Shown here: positions 48,773-57,879 of the stretch, piece after piece
How positions within the stretch are numbered: position 1 is the first letter of the stretch
Layout of the letters: each line of letters begins with the position of its first letter
NCBI RefSeq assembly: GCF_027105055.1
Contig: NZ_CP114264.1
Location: 1,922,001-1,986,000, forward strand
DNA length: 64,000 nt
Direction: 5' to 3'
Origin: Acinetobacter sp. TR3
Lineage (GTDB): Bacteria; Pseudomonadota; Gammaproteobacteria; Pseudomonadales; Moraxellaceae
The notes under the pieces: model-generated
What the model saw: only the letters and a program-made list of their open reading frames with translations
Databases searched by the model: none
What the model was told of the DNA's origin: nothing
Position numbers and translations under genes: made by a program

Positions 48773-49420
48773 ATGAGTGATACGCAACAAAGACATAAAC
48801 ACCCCCATTTGTTGCTAAACATTGTCATCATTGTTTTAGAAACTTTTTTTTCATTCATTCTCACCCATGATGCAACTTTACGCTTGCAAGCGAAAAAGCT
48901 TATCGATGAAAAAGTTACCATTCGAATTAACAGCTATATTCCTTTTTTTGACTTTTATGTCCAATTTACCGAAAAAGGAATTTTATTTGATATCAAAGCC
49001 CTAGATCGAAAAGTTGACCTAGAAATAAATAGCACACTCATCGATTTGATTAAAATTTTCGTATTTAATAATCAGCGCAGTATCTACAATATGCGTATTT
49101 TAGGTGATGCAAGACTTCAAGAAGATGTGATGGATTTAATCCCTCACCTCACACTCACAAGTATATTCGCAAATTGGAAACAATGGTTCAATGCATTTGA
49201 TAGTGATGCAGAAGCTATTGCGTCTCAGCAGCGAATTGCGCCATTGCTTGATAAAATCGATCAGCAACGCTCTGAGATCAACTCATTATTGGTTGAAGTT
49301 AAACAATATCAAAACCGCATTCATCGCATGCAAAAACGCCAACGTTGGATTAATATCTCATTCGCTGTATTCAGCTTTATTTTAATAGGCTTTTTCGTTT
49401 ATAATATGTGGATACAATAA
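48773..49420 (+). CDS. UbiJ-like SCP2-domain protein with C-terminal membrane anchor
   Basis: 215 residues from the ATG at 48773 (AAAGAG upstream); a TTG at 48752 is less likely. The first 120 residues are collinear with the SCP2 domain of UbiJ, a lipid-binding accessory factor of ubiquinone synthesis: LLLNIVIIVLETFFS, LDRKVDLEINSTLIDLIK and MRILGDARLQEDVMDLIP. A coiled coil (about 145-190, IDQQRSEINSLLVEVKQYQN) and a terminal TM segment (WINISFAVFSFILIGFFVYN) follow; the latter is not typical of UbiJ. The family call is by pattern only. Confidence 0.6.
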   Translation: MSDTQQRHKHPHLLLNIVIIVLETFFSFILTHDATLRLQAKKLIDEKVTIRINSYIPFFDFYVQFTEKGILFDIKALDRKVDLEINSTLIDLIKIFVFNNQRSIYNMRILGDARLQEDVMDLIPHLTLTSIFANWKQWFNAFDSDAEAIASQQRIAPLLDKIDQQRSEINSLLVEVKQYQNRIHRMQKRQRWINISFAVFSFILIGFFVYNMWIQ

Positions 49421-49466
49421 TTCCAACATATTTCACTTTTCACACGCATTTTGGCAATTAAAAAAC

Positions 49467-49495
49467 TTGACTATTTTAGTCGGAATTCATAAAAT
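49467..49495 (+). promoter_or_regulatory. isc operon promoter with IscR type 1 site
   Basis: TTGACT (49467-49472), a 17-bp spacer and TAAAAT (49490-49495). The IscR type 1 core GACTATTTTAGTC (49469-49481) covers the -35 box and spacer, matching GACTRWWWYAGTC. [2Fe-2S]-IscR bound here would block RNA polymerase, giving feedback control of the operon. Confidence 0.82.
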
Positions 49496-49496
49496 T

Positions 49497-49511
49497 TAGA
49501 CATCTAGTCTA
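49497..49511. promoter_or_regulatory. Second small palindrome in the isc leader
   Basis: TAGAC-ATCTA-GTCTA lies just after the -10 box and before the iscR ATG. It may be a weaker second IscR contact or chance. Confidence 0.35.
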
Positions 49512-49528
49512 ACCATGTGTACCGAATC

Positions 49529-50002
49529 ATGCGTCTTACAACTCGCGGTCGTTACGCAGTGACTGCTCTACTTGATTTAGCTTTGCAGCCAACTGAACAA
49601 ACGATCACGCTTGCCGAAATAGCAGCACGCCAATCCATATCAGTCGCCTATTTAGAACAGTTATTCGCAAAACTTAAACGACATGGGTTAGTTTCGAGTG
49701 TTCGTGGTGCTAATGGTGGATATCATCTTGCACGAAATGCAACTGAAATTACCGTGCTAGAAATTATCGAAGCTGTAAATGAAACCGTCGATGCAACACG
49801 TTGCGATCATAAAGGCAATTGTCAAAATGGTGCAATGTGCTTAACACATGACTTATGGCAAGAACTCTCCCACCATATTGCCGATTATCTCGCAAAAATC
49901 TCTCTTGCAGACCTGATTGCACGCGACAACGTTCAAACTGTTGCACTTCGCCAAAACTCAGCAAGTTTAGATTCAGCCCTCCTATCGGTTACAGGTATTT
50001 GA
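49529..50002 (+). CDS. iscR: Fe-S cluster regulator IscR
   Basis: 157 residues from [19 protein letters not shown] at 49529 (a GTG at 49517 adds four). Rrf2-family winged HTH followed by the cluster ligands C-x5-C-x5-C in [13 protein letters not shown]. It represses the operon when charged with [2Fe-2S]. It is the first gene of a seven-gene set. Confidence 0.95.
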   Translation: MRLTTRGRYAVTALLDLALQPTEQTITLAEIAARQSISVAYLEQLFAKLKRHGLVSSVRGANGGYHLARNATEITVLEIIEAVNETVDATRCDHKGNCQNGAMCLTHDLWQELSHHIADYLAKISLADLIARDNVQTVALRQNSASLDSALLSVTGI

Positions 50003-50003
50003 C

Positions 50004-51221
50004 ATGAAACGTCCAATTTATCTTGATTATGCAGCAACAACACCAGTACTTCCTGAAGTTGCAGAACGCATGATGGAATGTTTAACCTTCGAAGGGACTT
50101 TTGGTAATCCTGCATCACGCTCGCATGCCTATGGTTGGCAAGCTGAAGAAAAAGCTGAATATGCACGTGAACAAGTTGCAAACCTAGTTAAAGCAGATCC
50201 ACGTGAGATCGTTTGGACTTCTGGTGCAACCGAATCTGACAACTTAGCACTAAAAGGTATTGCTCAGTTTTACGGCTCAAAAGGCAAGCACATCATTACT
50301 AGTAAAATCGAACACAAAGCTGTGTTAGATACTTGCCGTGAGCTAGAAGAACAAGGTTTTGAAATTACTTATTTAGAACCTGAACCACGTACAGGTTTAA
50401 TTACGCCTGAAATGGTTAAAGCAGCTTTACGTCCAGATACCATTCTTGTTTCACTGATGATGGTGAACAATGAAATCGGTACGATTACTGACGTAGCAGC
50501 TATTGGCGAGTTAACACGTGCGAATAAAACATTCTTACACGTTGATGCTGCACAAGCCGCTGGTAAAGTTGAAATCGATCTTTCAACCATGAAAATTGAT
50601 TTAATGAGCTTCTCTGGTCATAAAATTTATGGCCCTAAAGGAATTGGTGCTCTATTTGTCCGCCGTAGCCCACGTGTTCGCTTAAAAGCACAAATGCATG
50701 GTGGTGGTCATGAGCGCGGTATGCGTTCTGGTACTTTAGCAACTCATCAAATTGTAGGTATGGGGGAAGCTTTTGAAATTGCTGGTAAAACTATGCAGGC
50801 AGAACAAGAGCGTCTTCGCCACCTACGTGACAAACTTTGGAATGGCTTCCAAGACCTTGAGCAAGTGTTCTTGAATGGTCATCCGACTGAGAACGTTGCA
50901 AACTATCTTAATGTCAGCTTTAACTTCGTTGAAGGTGAATCATTGATGATGGCATTAAAAGATCTTGCAGTATCAAGTGGTTCAGCATGTACTTCTGCAA
51001 CATTAGAGCCTTCATATGTATTACGTGCTTTAGGTTTATCTGATGAATTAGCACATAGTTCGATTCGTTTCAGTTTTGGTAAATATACAACTGAAGCTGA
51101 TATTGATCATGTGTTAACAATTACCAAAGCTGCTGTTGAGAAATTACGTGAACTTTCTCCGCTTTGGGATATGTATAAAGAAGGTATCGACCTTTCAACA
51201 GTTGAATGGGCTGAACACTAA
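50004..51221 (+). CDS. iscS: Cysteine desulfurase IscS
   Basis: 405 residues. A PLP-binding Lys in [16 protein letters not shown] and the mobile loop [21 protein letters not shown] with the catalytic Cys. It supplies sulfur from cysteine to IscU and to tRNA thiolation. It starts 1 bp after the iscR stop, suggesting tight coupling. Confidence 0.97.
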   Translation: MKRPIYLDYAATTPVLPEVAERMMECLTFEGTFGNPASRSHAYGWQAEEKAEYAREQVANLVKADPREIVWTSGATESDNLALKGIAQFYGSKGKHIITSKIEHKAVLDTCRELEEQGFEITYLEPEPRTGLITPEMVKAALRPDTILVSLMMVNNEIGTITDVAAIGELTRANKTFLHVDAAQAAGKVEIDLSTMKIDLMSFSGHKIYGPKGIGALFVRRSPRVRLKAQMHGGGHERGMRSGTLATHQIVGMGEAFEIAGKTMQAEQERLRHLRDKLWNGFQDLEQVFLNGHPTENVANYLNVSFNFVEGESLMMALKDLAVSSGSACTSATLEPSYVLRALGLSDELAHSSIRFSFGKYTTEADIDHVLTITKAAVEKLRELSPLWDMYKEGIDLSTVEWAEH

Positions 51222-51312
51222 TTCATTGTAGTTTGAATTGAACTCTTCATTGAAAACAGTGTTTTAACCCTCATATTAATATTAGGCTGACCCCGAGGTT
51301 TGGAGAAGCGAA

Positions 51313-51702
51313 ATGGCTTATAGCGAAAAGGTAATTGATCATTACGAAAACCCTCGTAATGTTGGTGTATTAGACAAAAATGCAGAAAACGTAGGTACAG
51401 GTATGGTCGGTGCACCTGCTTGTGGTGATGTAATGCGTTTACAAATCCAAGTTGATGACAATGGCGTAATTGAAGAAGCTCGCTTCAAAACTTACGGTTG
51501 TGGTTCTGCAATTGCATCAAGTTCGCTTGTCACCGAATGGTTAAAAGGCAAGACACTTGATGAAGCTCAATCAATCAAAAACATTGATATTGCAACCGAG
51601 CTTGCACTTCCACCAGTAAAAGTACACTGTTCTGTATTGGCTGAAGATGCAATTAAAGCTGCGATTGAAGACTATCGTGGTAAGAAAGCGAAAGCTGTGT
51701 AA
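51313..51702 (+). CDS. iscU: Fe-S scaffold protein IscU
   Basis: 129 residues. Conserved cluster-assembly residues: GAPACGDVMRLQI, KTYGCGSAIASSS and the LPPVKVHCSVLAEDA segment, which contains the HscA-binding LPPVK motif. A GGAG ribosome site lies before the ATG. It builds clusters with sulfur from IscS. Confidence 0.97.
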   Translation: MAYSEKVIDHYENPRNVGVLDKNAENVGTGMVGAPACGDVMRLQIQVDDNGVIEEARFKTYGCGSAIASSSLVTEWLKGKTLDEAQSIKNIDIATELALPPVKVHCSVLAEDAIKAAIEDYRGKKAKAV

Positions 51703-51727
51703 TTACTGAAAAATTATTGGAGTTTTC

Positions 51728-52048
51728 ATGATCCATTTAACTGAAAATGCTGCGACTCACATCAGCAATTACCTGCAAAATCGCGGTAAGGGTGAAGGCA
51801 TTCGTATTGGTGTGAAAACTTCGGGTTGTTCTGGATTGGCTTATGTACTTGAGTTTGTCGATGATATCGACACACATGACCAAGTATTTGAACAACTCGG
51901 CGTTAAAGTCTTCGTTGACCCTAAAAGCTTGGTTTATCTCAATGGTTTAGAGATGGATTATGTTAAAAATGGTCTCAATGAAGGCTTTGAGTTTAACAAT
52001 CCAAATCAAAAAGGTGAATGTGGTTGCGGTGAATCATTTACCGTCTAA
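51728..52048 (+). CDS. iscA: Fe-S assembly protein IscA
   Basis: 106 residues. A-type carrier with three conserved cysteines: [16 protein letters not shown] and the C-terminal GECGCGESF. It carries clusters or iron between scaffold and targets. Its ATG has a TTGGAG site 5 bp upstream. Confidence 0.96.
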   Translation: MIHLTENAATHISNYLQNRGKGEGIRIGVKTSGCSGLAYVLEFVDDIDTHDQVFEQLGVKVFVDPKSLVYLNGLEMDYVKNGLNEGFEFNNPNQKGECGCGESFTV

Positions 52049-52131
52049 CTAGCAACACCCTCTTTCTTTTCGTCAAAACAGTGTGTTCCGCACTGTTTTA
52101 ACGTATTTATTAATAGCGGAATTCATCTCCC

Positions 52132-52650
52132 ATGAATCATTTTGAGTTGTTCCAATTACCAGAAGCACTCGATATAGATTTAGCAGCTTTAAAAAAACAA
52201 TTTTTAAGTTTGCAACAGCAATATCATCCCGATAAAGCCACTGACAAAGATCAAGCATTGATCAAGTCGAGTGAAATCAATCAAGCGTATAAAGTGCTCT
52301 CACAAGTTGATAGTCGTGCGGCGTATTTACTTGGCTTAAAAAAACAAGATCATCACTTGGATCAGTCCATTAGCGATTTTGAATTTTTACAATCTGCACT
52401 CGAAATGCGTGAACAGCTTGATGAGGCCACCTCTACCGAGCAACTTAGTACCTTAAAAGTTGAAGTTCAGCAATGGATTGACGGTTTAGTTCGTGAATTT
52501 AAAATCGATTTTGCTGAAGAAGATTGGGCTGAGGCTCGTGATACTGTTCGTAAACTACGTTTTTTTCAACGTGTAATGAATGATATTGATAAAGCTGAAG
52601 ATCGTATGTTGGACGAAGAAGATAGCTTCGATCTCGATGATGATTTTTAA
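52132..52650 (+). CDS. hscB: Co-chaperone HscB
   Basis: 172 residues. The N-terminal J domain keeps HPD ([15 protein letters not shown]), and the C-terminal helical domain binds IscU. It stimulates HscA ATPase and presents IscU. Order and length match the family. Confidence 0.95.
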   Translation: MNHFELFQLPEALDIDLAALKKQFLSLQQQYHPDKATDKDQALIKSSEINQAYKVLSQVDSRAAYLLGLKKQDHHLDQSISDFEFLQSALEMREQLDEATSTEQLSTLKVEVQQWIDGLVREFKIDFAEEDWAEARDTVRKLRFFQRVMNDIDKAEDRMLDEEDSFDLDDDF

Positions 52651-52688
52651 TCCGCTGTTACCAAATATTTTCAAGGGATACCTCACGC

Positions 52689-54548
52689 ATGGCACTTTTG
52701 CAAATTGCTGAACCAGGTCAATCTACTGCTCCGCATCAACATCGTATTGCGATCGGCATTGACTTAGGGACAACCCACTCTTTAGTGGCGACAGTGCTAT
52801 CGGGAAAACCGAAAGTTCTACAAGATGACAAAGATCGTGTATTACTGCCGTCGATTGTTCATTACGCAAAAGATTCAACGACGTTTGGTTATGAAGCCAA
52901 GCCGTTTATGATGACTGATCCCAAAAATACTGTTGTTTCAGTGAAACGCTTTATGGGTCGCTCACAAGCAGATATCAAGTTTCAACACCCATACACACTT
53001 GTTGGCGCAGAAAATGAAATGCCGGCATTTGAAACTGCTGCTGGTCGTAAAACACCTGTTGAAATTTCGGCTGAAATCCTAAAACAATTGAAAGATCGTG
53101 CAGAAGCTAGTCTAAATAACCCTGTAAATGGTGCAGTGATTACTGTTCCTGCTTATTTTGATGAAGCACAGCGTCAAGCGACACGTGATGCAGCGCAACT
53201 TGCAGGCTTAAATGTTCTACGTCTATTGAATGAACCAACTGCCGCAGCCGTTGCTTATGGACTAGATCAAGAAACCAACCTCAGCACAGATCGTAACTAC
53301 GTGATTTACGACCTAGGTGGCGGTACATTTGACGTTTCTATTTTACGTTTCTCACAAGGTGTTTTTGAAGTTCTTGCGACTGGTGGACATACCGCGCTTG
53401 GTGGTGATGACCTTGATCGTTTAATCGTAAAATGGGCAAAAAAACAGCTTAATATCGAAACTTTAAGCGATGAAGAATATGCTGTTTTTGTTGTCGCTGC
53501 ACGTCAAGCCAAAGAATATTTAACTGACCATGACACTGCTGAATTAACGTTATTGGATGATCGTCTCACTTTAGACCGTCCAACATTTGAATCAATTATT
53601 CAAGTTGCACTCGATAAAACCATGAGTGTATGTAAACGTGTACTGCGTGATGCTAAACTTGAACTCGATGAAATCGAACATGTGGTTTTAGTAGGTGGTT
53701 CAACACGTTCATATGCCGTACAAAAAGCTGTACGCGAATTATTTGAACGTGAACCACTCTGTACGATCAATCCTGATGAAGTCGTTGCAATTGGCGCATC
53801 TATTACCGCCAACCAGCTCATTGGCAACAGTCAAGATGGTTCATTATTACTTGATGTCACGCCACTTTCTCTTGGTCTAGAAACCATGGGAGGATTGGTT
53901 GAACGGTTGATTTCAAGAAATACCGCAATTCCAGTCGCACGCCGTCAAGAATTCACCACTTATCAAGATGGCCAAACAGCGATGTTGATTCATGTGGTAC
54001 AAGGTGAACGTGATTTAGTCGAGCATTGTCGTTCATTGGGTCGCTTTGTTTTACATGGCATCCCACCAATGACTGCTGGTCAAGCACGCATTGAAGTGAC
54101 ATTTCAAGTTGATGCGGATGGCTTACTGACAGTATCTGCGAAAGAAACAACTTCTGGTGTTCAAGCGCAAATTGATATCAAACCATCTTATGGTCTATCT
54201 GCAGCGGATACTGAACGCCTCTTGATTGAAGGTTTCCAACATGCGGAAGAAGACAAACAATTGCGCCATCTCCAAGAAACAAAAGTGGAAGCACAACGTG
54301 AGTTAGAAGCTTTAGAACAAGCGTTAAAAGCAGATACCGATTTACTCTCTCAGCAACAGGCCCGCGACTTAATTCTTGCTGCTGAAGCGTTAAAAGCTCG
54401 TCTGAAGACCGATGAGCTTGCGGCGATTGAACATGCTGTTCAAAAACTTAAAATTCACAGCGATGCGTTTGCAGCACTTCGTATGAATCGACATATTGAC
54501 CATGCCTTAAAAGGTACAAAACTTGAAGATTGGTCAAACTCAAACTAA
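52689..54548 (+). CDS. hscA: Hsp70-type chaperone HscA
   Basis: 619 residues. The ATPase domain has [15 protein letters not shown] and [15 protein letters not shown]; the substrate domain starts after [13 protein letters not shown]. It releases clusters from IscU, using the LPPVK peptide. It directly follows hscB and precedes fdx (17 bp). Confidence 0.96.
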   Translation: MALLQIAEPGQSTAPHQHRIAIGIDLGTTHSLVATVLSGKPKVLQDDKDRVLLPSIVHYAKDSTTFGYEAKPFMMTDPKNTVVSVKRFMGRSQADIKFQHPYTLVGAENEMPAFETAAGRKTPVEISAEILKQLKDRAEASLNNPVNGAVITVPAYFDEAQRQATRDAAQLAGLNVLRLLNEPTAAAVAYGLDQETNLSTDRNYVIYDLGGGTFDVSILRFSQGVFEVLATGGHTALGGDDLDRLIVKWAKKQLNIETLSDEEYAVFVVAARQAKEYLTDHDTAELTLLDDRLTLDRPTFESIIQVALDKTMSVCKRVLRDAKLELDEIEHVVLVGGSTRSYAVQKAVRELFEREPLCTINPDEVVAIGASITANQLIGNSQDGSLLLDVTPLSLGLETMGGLVERLISRNTAIPVARRQEFTTYQDGQTAMLIHVVQGERDLVEHCRSLGRFVLHGIPPMTAGQARIEVTFQVDADGLLTVSAKETTSGVQAQIDIKPSYGLSAADTERLLIEGFQHAEEDKQLRHLQETKVEAQRELEALEQALKADTDLLSQQQARDLILAAEALKARLKTDELAAIEHAVQKLKIHSDAFAALRMNRHIDHALKGTKLEDWSNSN

Positions 54549-54565
54549 AGGTATAGGTGATCAAT

Positions 54566-54904
54566 ATGCCACGTATTAAAGTTCTTCCTCATGCACTCAT
54601 TTGCCCTGAAGGTGCAGAATTTGAAGTCGAACAAAACGCCAATTTATGCCAAAGCTTATTGAAACAAGGCATTAAAATTGAACATGCTTGCGACATGTCT
54701 GCGGCATGTACAACTTGCCACGTGATTGTTCGTAAAGGTTTTGACAGCCTTGAGGAAATGAATGACGTTGAAGCTGACTTGCTTGACCGCGCATGGGGCT
54801 TAGAGCCAGACTCGCGCCTGTCATGTCAAGTTGAGATCGTTGATGAAGATTTAGAAATTGAAATTCCGAAATATACGATTAATCATGCTTCGGAAAATCA
54901 CTAA
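54566..54904 (+). CDS. fdx: ISC-type [2Fe-2S] ferredoxin Fdx
   Basis: 112 residues from MPRIKVLPHALICPE at 54566; a GTG at 54557 adds three residues. Cluster ligands: HACDMSAACTTCHVIV and SRLSCQVEI. It supplies electrons for cluster assembly. It is the last isc gene here; iscX is not present after it, and a terminator follows. Confidence 0.94.
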   Translation: MPRIKVLPHALICPEGAEFEVEQNANLCQSLLKQGIKIEHACDMSAACTTCHVIVRKGFDSLEEMNDVEADLLDRAWGLEPDSRLSCQVEIVDEDLEIEIPKYTINHASENH

Positions 54905-54920
54905 GCTTTATCCATAAAAA

Positions 54921-54950
54921 AACTCCTCTTTATTAGAGGAGTTTTTTTAT
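54921..54950. terminator. Terminator of the isc operon
   Basis: AACTCCTCT-TTATT-AGAGGAGTT is followed by TTTTT, and is preceded by A7, so it also serves the convergent gene ending at 54957. Confidence 0.92.
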
Positions 54951-54956
54951 CCAAGT

Positions 54957-55727
54957 TTATTGATCAACATCACAATCATCAAAATATTGCCAAATAGACT
55001 CCACATGATCTCTATAAGCACCTTTATCTATAGGTAGATCATATAATATTTGCAAATCTGGATTATATTTGAGTAATTGTGCCATATTGGTCAATTGAAT
55101 ATTCTGCTCAAAATCCAAACTATTTTCAGAAAAATCATGTGCATCCACATGACAATACATTTGCCAGTCTCCGCCTGCGTGAGATACCCAACGTATTGGC
55201 AATTTTCCATCAATAACACAAGAACAGGCAATAACCCCTAAATATTGTGGGAATGCTTTGTATGCTTGCGGATTAAAATCTCTGGTGAAAGGCGTCGCAT
55301 CCATCACTTCCTGATAGCCTGTAAATGCAATTCCACGTTTTGCAAAGAAATTTTCAATATCACCATCTTGACGTTTTGCATTATTCAACCAAATCACTTG
55401 CCACTCAGTTAAACGTTCTCCACGATCAGCAGTAAATACGCCTGTTTGAGGCTCGTTAATCCAACAGCTTTGACGTATCAAAACCAAAGGATGTTCCGCT
55501 CCAGCTGTTTCTTCGGAAAACTGTTGGGCATCTTCATAACTGGAAAATGCACAATAATAATCTTGCCCCTCATATTCATCTAGCGCACCACGTTCTGGGT
55601 GACACCAAACTCGATATTCAAGAACATCATCATAAAAATAACCCGCACCTGACTTTACTAAAGCAGGATACTCACCCACCATGCTCTCATCAATAGCCAA
55701 TGGATACTGTGAAACGAATGCAGACAT
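54957..55727 (-). CDS. Hypothetical protein, probable two-part fusion
   Basis: 256 residues, soluble. Residues 15-120 (SGAGYFYDDVLEYRVWCHPE, GALDEYEGQDYYCAFSSYED, GERLTEWQVIWL) resemble short stand-alone proteins often labelled GCN5-related, though no acetyl-CoA motif is visible. Residues 140-256 (ATPFTRDFNPQAYKAFPQYL, LPIRWVSHAGGDWQMYCHVD, ending EDC-like YFDDCDVDQ) look like a separate domain of unknown function. I see no clear homologue, so no function is proposed. Confidence 0.6.
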   Translation of the reverse strand: MSAFVSQYPLAIDESMVGEYPALVKSGAGYFYDDVLEYRVWCHPERGALDEYEGQDYYCAFSSYEDAQQFSEETAGAEHPLVLIRQSCWINEPQTGVFTADRGERLTEWQVIWLNNAKRQDGDIENFFAKRGIAFTGYQEVMDATPFTRDFNPQAYKAFPQYLGVIACSCVIDGKLPIRWVSHAGGDWQMYCHVDAHDFSENSLDFEQNIQLTNMAQLLKYNPDLQILYDLPIDKGAYRDHVESIWQYFDDCDVDQ

Positions 55728-55760
55728 TATTTCAACTCTATCAATAATTATTGGATATTT

Positions 55761-57197
55761 TTATCTTACTTCATCATCCAAAGTCAGTTTTGGAATACCC
55801 TGAGCATTGGTAATTTTTTGTTGTGTTTTGATACGCTGAACCATATTCTCCAAAATTTCAACCAATTCTGGATATTCATAATTCTGCACTTCCTCTAAGT
55901 TCAAAACTAGATGGAAGCCTTTATAATCAAAATCAAACCATTTTTGTGTATCGGATTTCTTACCTGTGAATTTTTCCATTACCTGCCAAGTTTTAACAGG
56001 TCCTTGAATCCCTTTTAAATAAATTGGCACTTTCGGTACGCACAAAAACTCACCTTTGATCAGTTGGTGAGTGTCATCAGCAATTAAGATTTCATCAACT
56101 TCAGCAGCAGACTGCAAACGTGCTGCTAAATTTACATCACGACCAACAATGGTATAAGCCATACGATGTGAAGCCCCGTAGTTGCCTACGTGACAATAAC
56201 CCGTACTAATACCCATTCGAATGTGCAACGCTGGATAGCCCATTTTCTTCCAACGCTCACGTAACAATTTCATTTGCTGACGCATTGCGATCGCCATTTC
56301 TACACAAGACTTCGCATCTTGTTCAACACCCTGAGAATTTGGATCACCGAAGAAGATGAGAATCGCATCGCCCATAAACTTATCAACGGTTGCTTCATAC
56401 TGTTTTGCTATTTCAGTCATATGACTTAAATAATCATTAAGTAAAAAAGCTAAATCATCAGGAATAAGGCTTTCTGAAAGCTCAGTAAACCCTTGAATAT
56501 CAGAGAAGAAAATAGTTAATTTTTTACGTTTATATTCAATTTTAGCTTCAGCTTCCCCACGCATGATCGACTGCCATAACTGTAATGGTGCATAACGACT
56601 GAGCTGATTTGCAAAGGCAATATAACGTGTCATTTGGTTATGATAGTGCTGACGTTGTTGTCCTAAAATATTGATTCTTCTATGTTGATAATAGTTACCA
56701 ATCACAATAAACATCATTAAACCAAATAGGCTAACAACTGTTAGTTCTGGATTGGTCGGTTCAAAATATTCCTCTGCACCAAAGATAAAAAAAGTACAGA
56801 AGTAAAAAGAAAGAATACCTATTAACCCAATTAAACATGATGCAGGTAAAGTAATTTTATTATTTAAACCGACATACAGCAAAGCAAATAAAATGGTAAA
56901 TGTAGGAACTAAACTTAAATGTAAACCCGCCAAAACAATCGCAACAATAATGGATTCACATCCAAAAAGTACATTTTTTTCAGTATTCTTATCAAATTTG
57001 TACTGCAGCGATTTTTCTAATTTGGGGCAAATAAGAAAATGGATCAATAAAAAAGGAAGGATATAAAGCTGATAGTTAGCACTGGGAGAGGTAAACGTAT
57101 AAATTACCAGAATAAGCGACAATATCGAATATCCCATCAAACGATGAAAATAAGCGAACTGTCTAGGTTCTTTATCTATTAACCTGTCTAGTGACAC
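55761..57197 (-). CDS. Membrane-bound class III adenylate cyclase
   Basis: 478 residues. About six TM segments (residues 20-175) precede a cyclase catalytic domain (about 220-410): TIFFSDIQGFTEL and VDKFMGDAILIFFG provide the two metal-binding aspartates, and GYCHVGNYGASHRMAYTIVGRDVNLAARLQ the base- and transition-state-binding segment. It should make cAMP at the membrane, like Pseudomonas CyaB, and feed a Vfr/Crp-type regulator. The last about 70 residues have no recognised domain. Confidence 0.88.
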   Translation of the reverse strand: MSLDRLIDKEPRQFAYFHRLMGYSILSLILVIYTFTSPSANYQLYILPFLLIHFLICPKLEKSLQYKFDKNTEKNVLFGCESIIVAIVLAGLHLSLVPTFTILFALLYVGLNNKITLPASCLIGLIGILSFYFCTFFIFGAEEYFEPTNPELTVVSLFGLMMFIVIGNYYQHRRINILGQQRQHYHNQMTRYIAFANQLSRYAPLQLWQSIMRGEAEAKIEYKRKKLTIFFSDIQGFTELSESLIPDDLAFLLNDYLSHMTEIAKQYEATVDKFMGDAILIFFGDPNSQGVEQDAKSCVEMAIAMRQQMKLLRERWKKMGYPALHIRMGISTGYCHVGNYGASHRMAYTIVGRDVNLAARLQSAAEVDEILIADDTHQLIKGEFLCVPKVPIYLKGIQGPVKTWQVMEKFTGKKSDTQKWFDFDYKGFHLVLNLEEVQNYEYPELVEILENMVQRIKTQQKITNAQGIPKLTLDDEVR

Positions 57198-57248
57198 CCT
57201 ACCCTCCTTCCTTGTTATAGAAGACTGTTTTTTATTCTATTTTCTAAA

Positions 57249-57683
57249 TCAGTCCATACGCCAGTCAAACGGCATATCGCCTTGACCACGTAATGCAAGC
57301 ATTAATGTCTGACGCATATGTGCAAGTACATCATTGCTATAAGGTACGGCTGGCGTTCCCCAAACTGGTTTAGGCCATGCAACATCATTTTGATAACGAA
57401 CAACATGATGGAAATGCAGTTGTGGCACAACGTTACCGAGTGCTGCAACATTCATTTTGTCTGCACGGAATACGCGTGCCAATTGGCTAGATAACCAGCT
57501 TGATTCACGTAAGAACTGTTCCTGATCAGCTTGGCTAAGCTCATATAACTCGGTGATTCCTGGTACACGTGGTATAAGAATCAACCATGGAAATTGCATA
57601 TCATTCATTAAACGACATGTTGAAAGCGGAAAGTCGCCTACAAAAAATGTATCTTGAGCAAGTTGTGGATGCAAACTAAACAT
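57249..57683 (-). CDS. HIT-family hydrolase
   Basis: 144 residues. The histidine triad appears as LHFHHVVRYQ (HxHxH-like), with LILIPRVPGITELYELS before it. HIT proteins hydrolyse nucleoside phosphoramidates or dinucleoside polyphosphates. It lies 51 bp upstream of the cyclase gene on the same strand, so possibly cotranscribed. Confidence 0.85.
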   Translation of the reverse strand: MFSLHPQLAQDTFFVGDFPLSTCRLMNDMQFPWLILIPRVPGITELYELSQADQEQFLRESSWLSSQLARVFRADKMNVAALGNVVPQLHFHHVVRYQNDVAWPKPVWGTPAVPYSNDVLAHMRQTLMLALRGQGDMPFDWRMD

Positions 57684-57879
57684 ATCTTTATAAATGATGC
57701 ATAATAATGATGATCAATACTATCACATCAGTTTTGATGTGAATATTATTAGTCGCCTGTTTGATTACAAATAACAATGATTTTCCTTATTTATTACATC
57801 GACATCCGACAAAAAGCAAATTCTTTGCTTAAAGGGAATCCAAGCTGTTCAATTCGTCAGCAAAAAATATACTTTTCAA

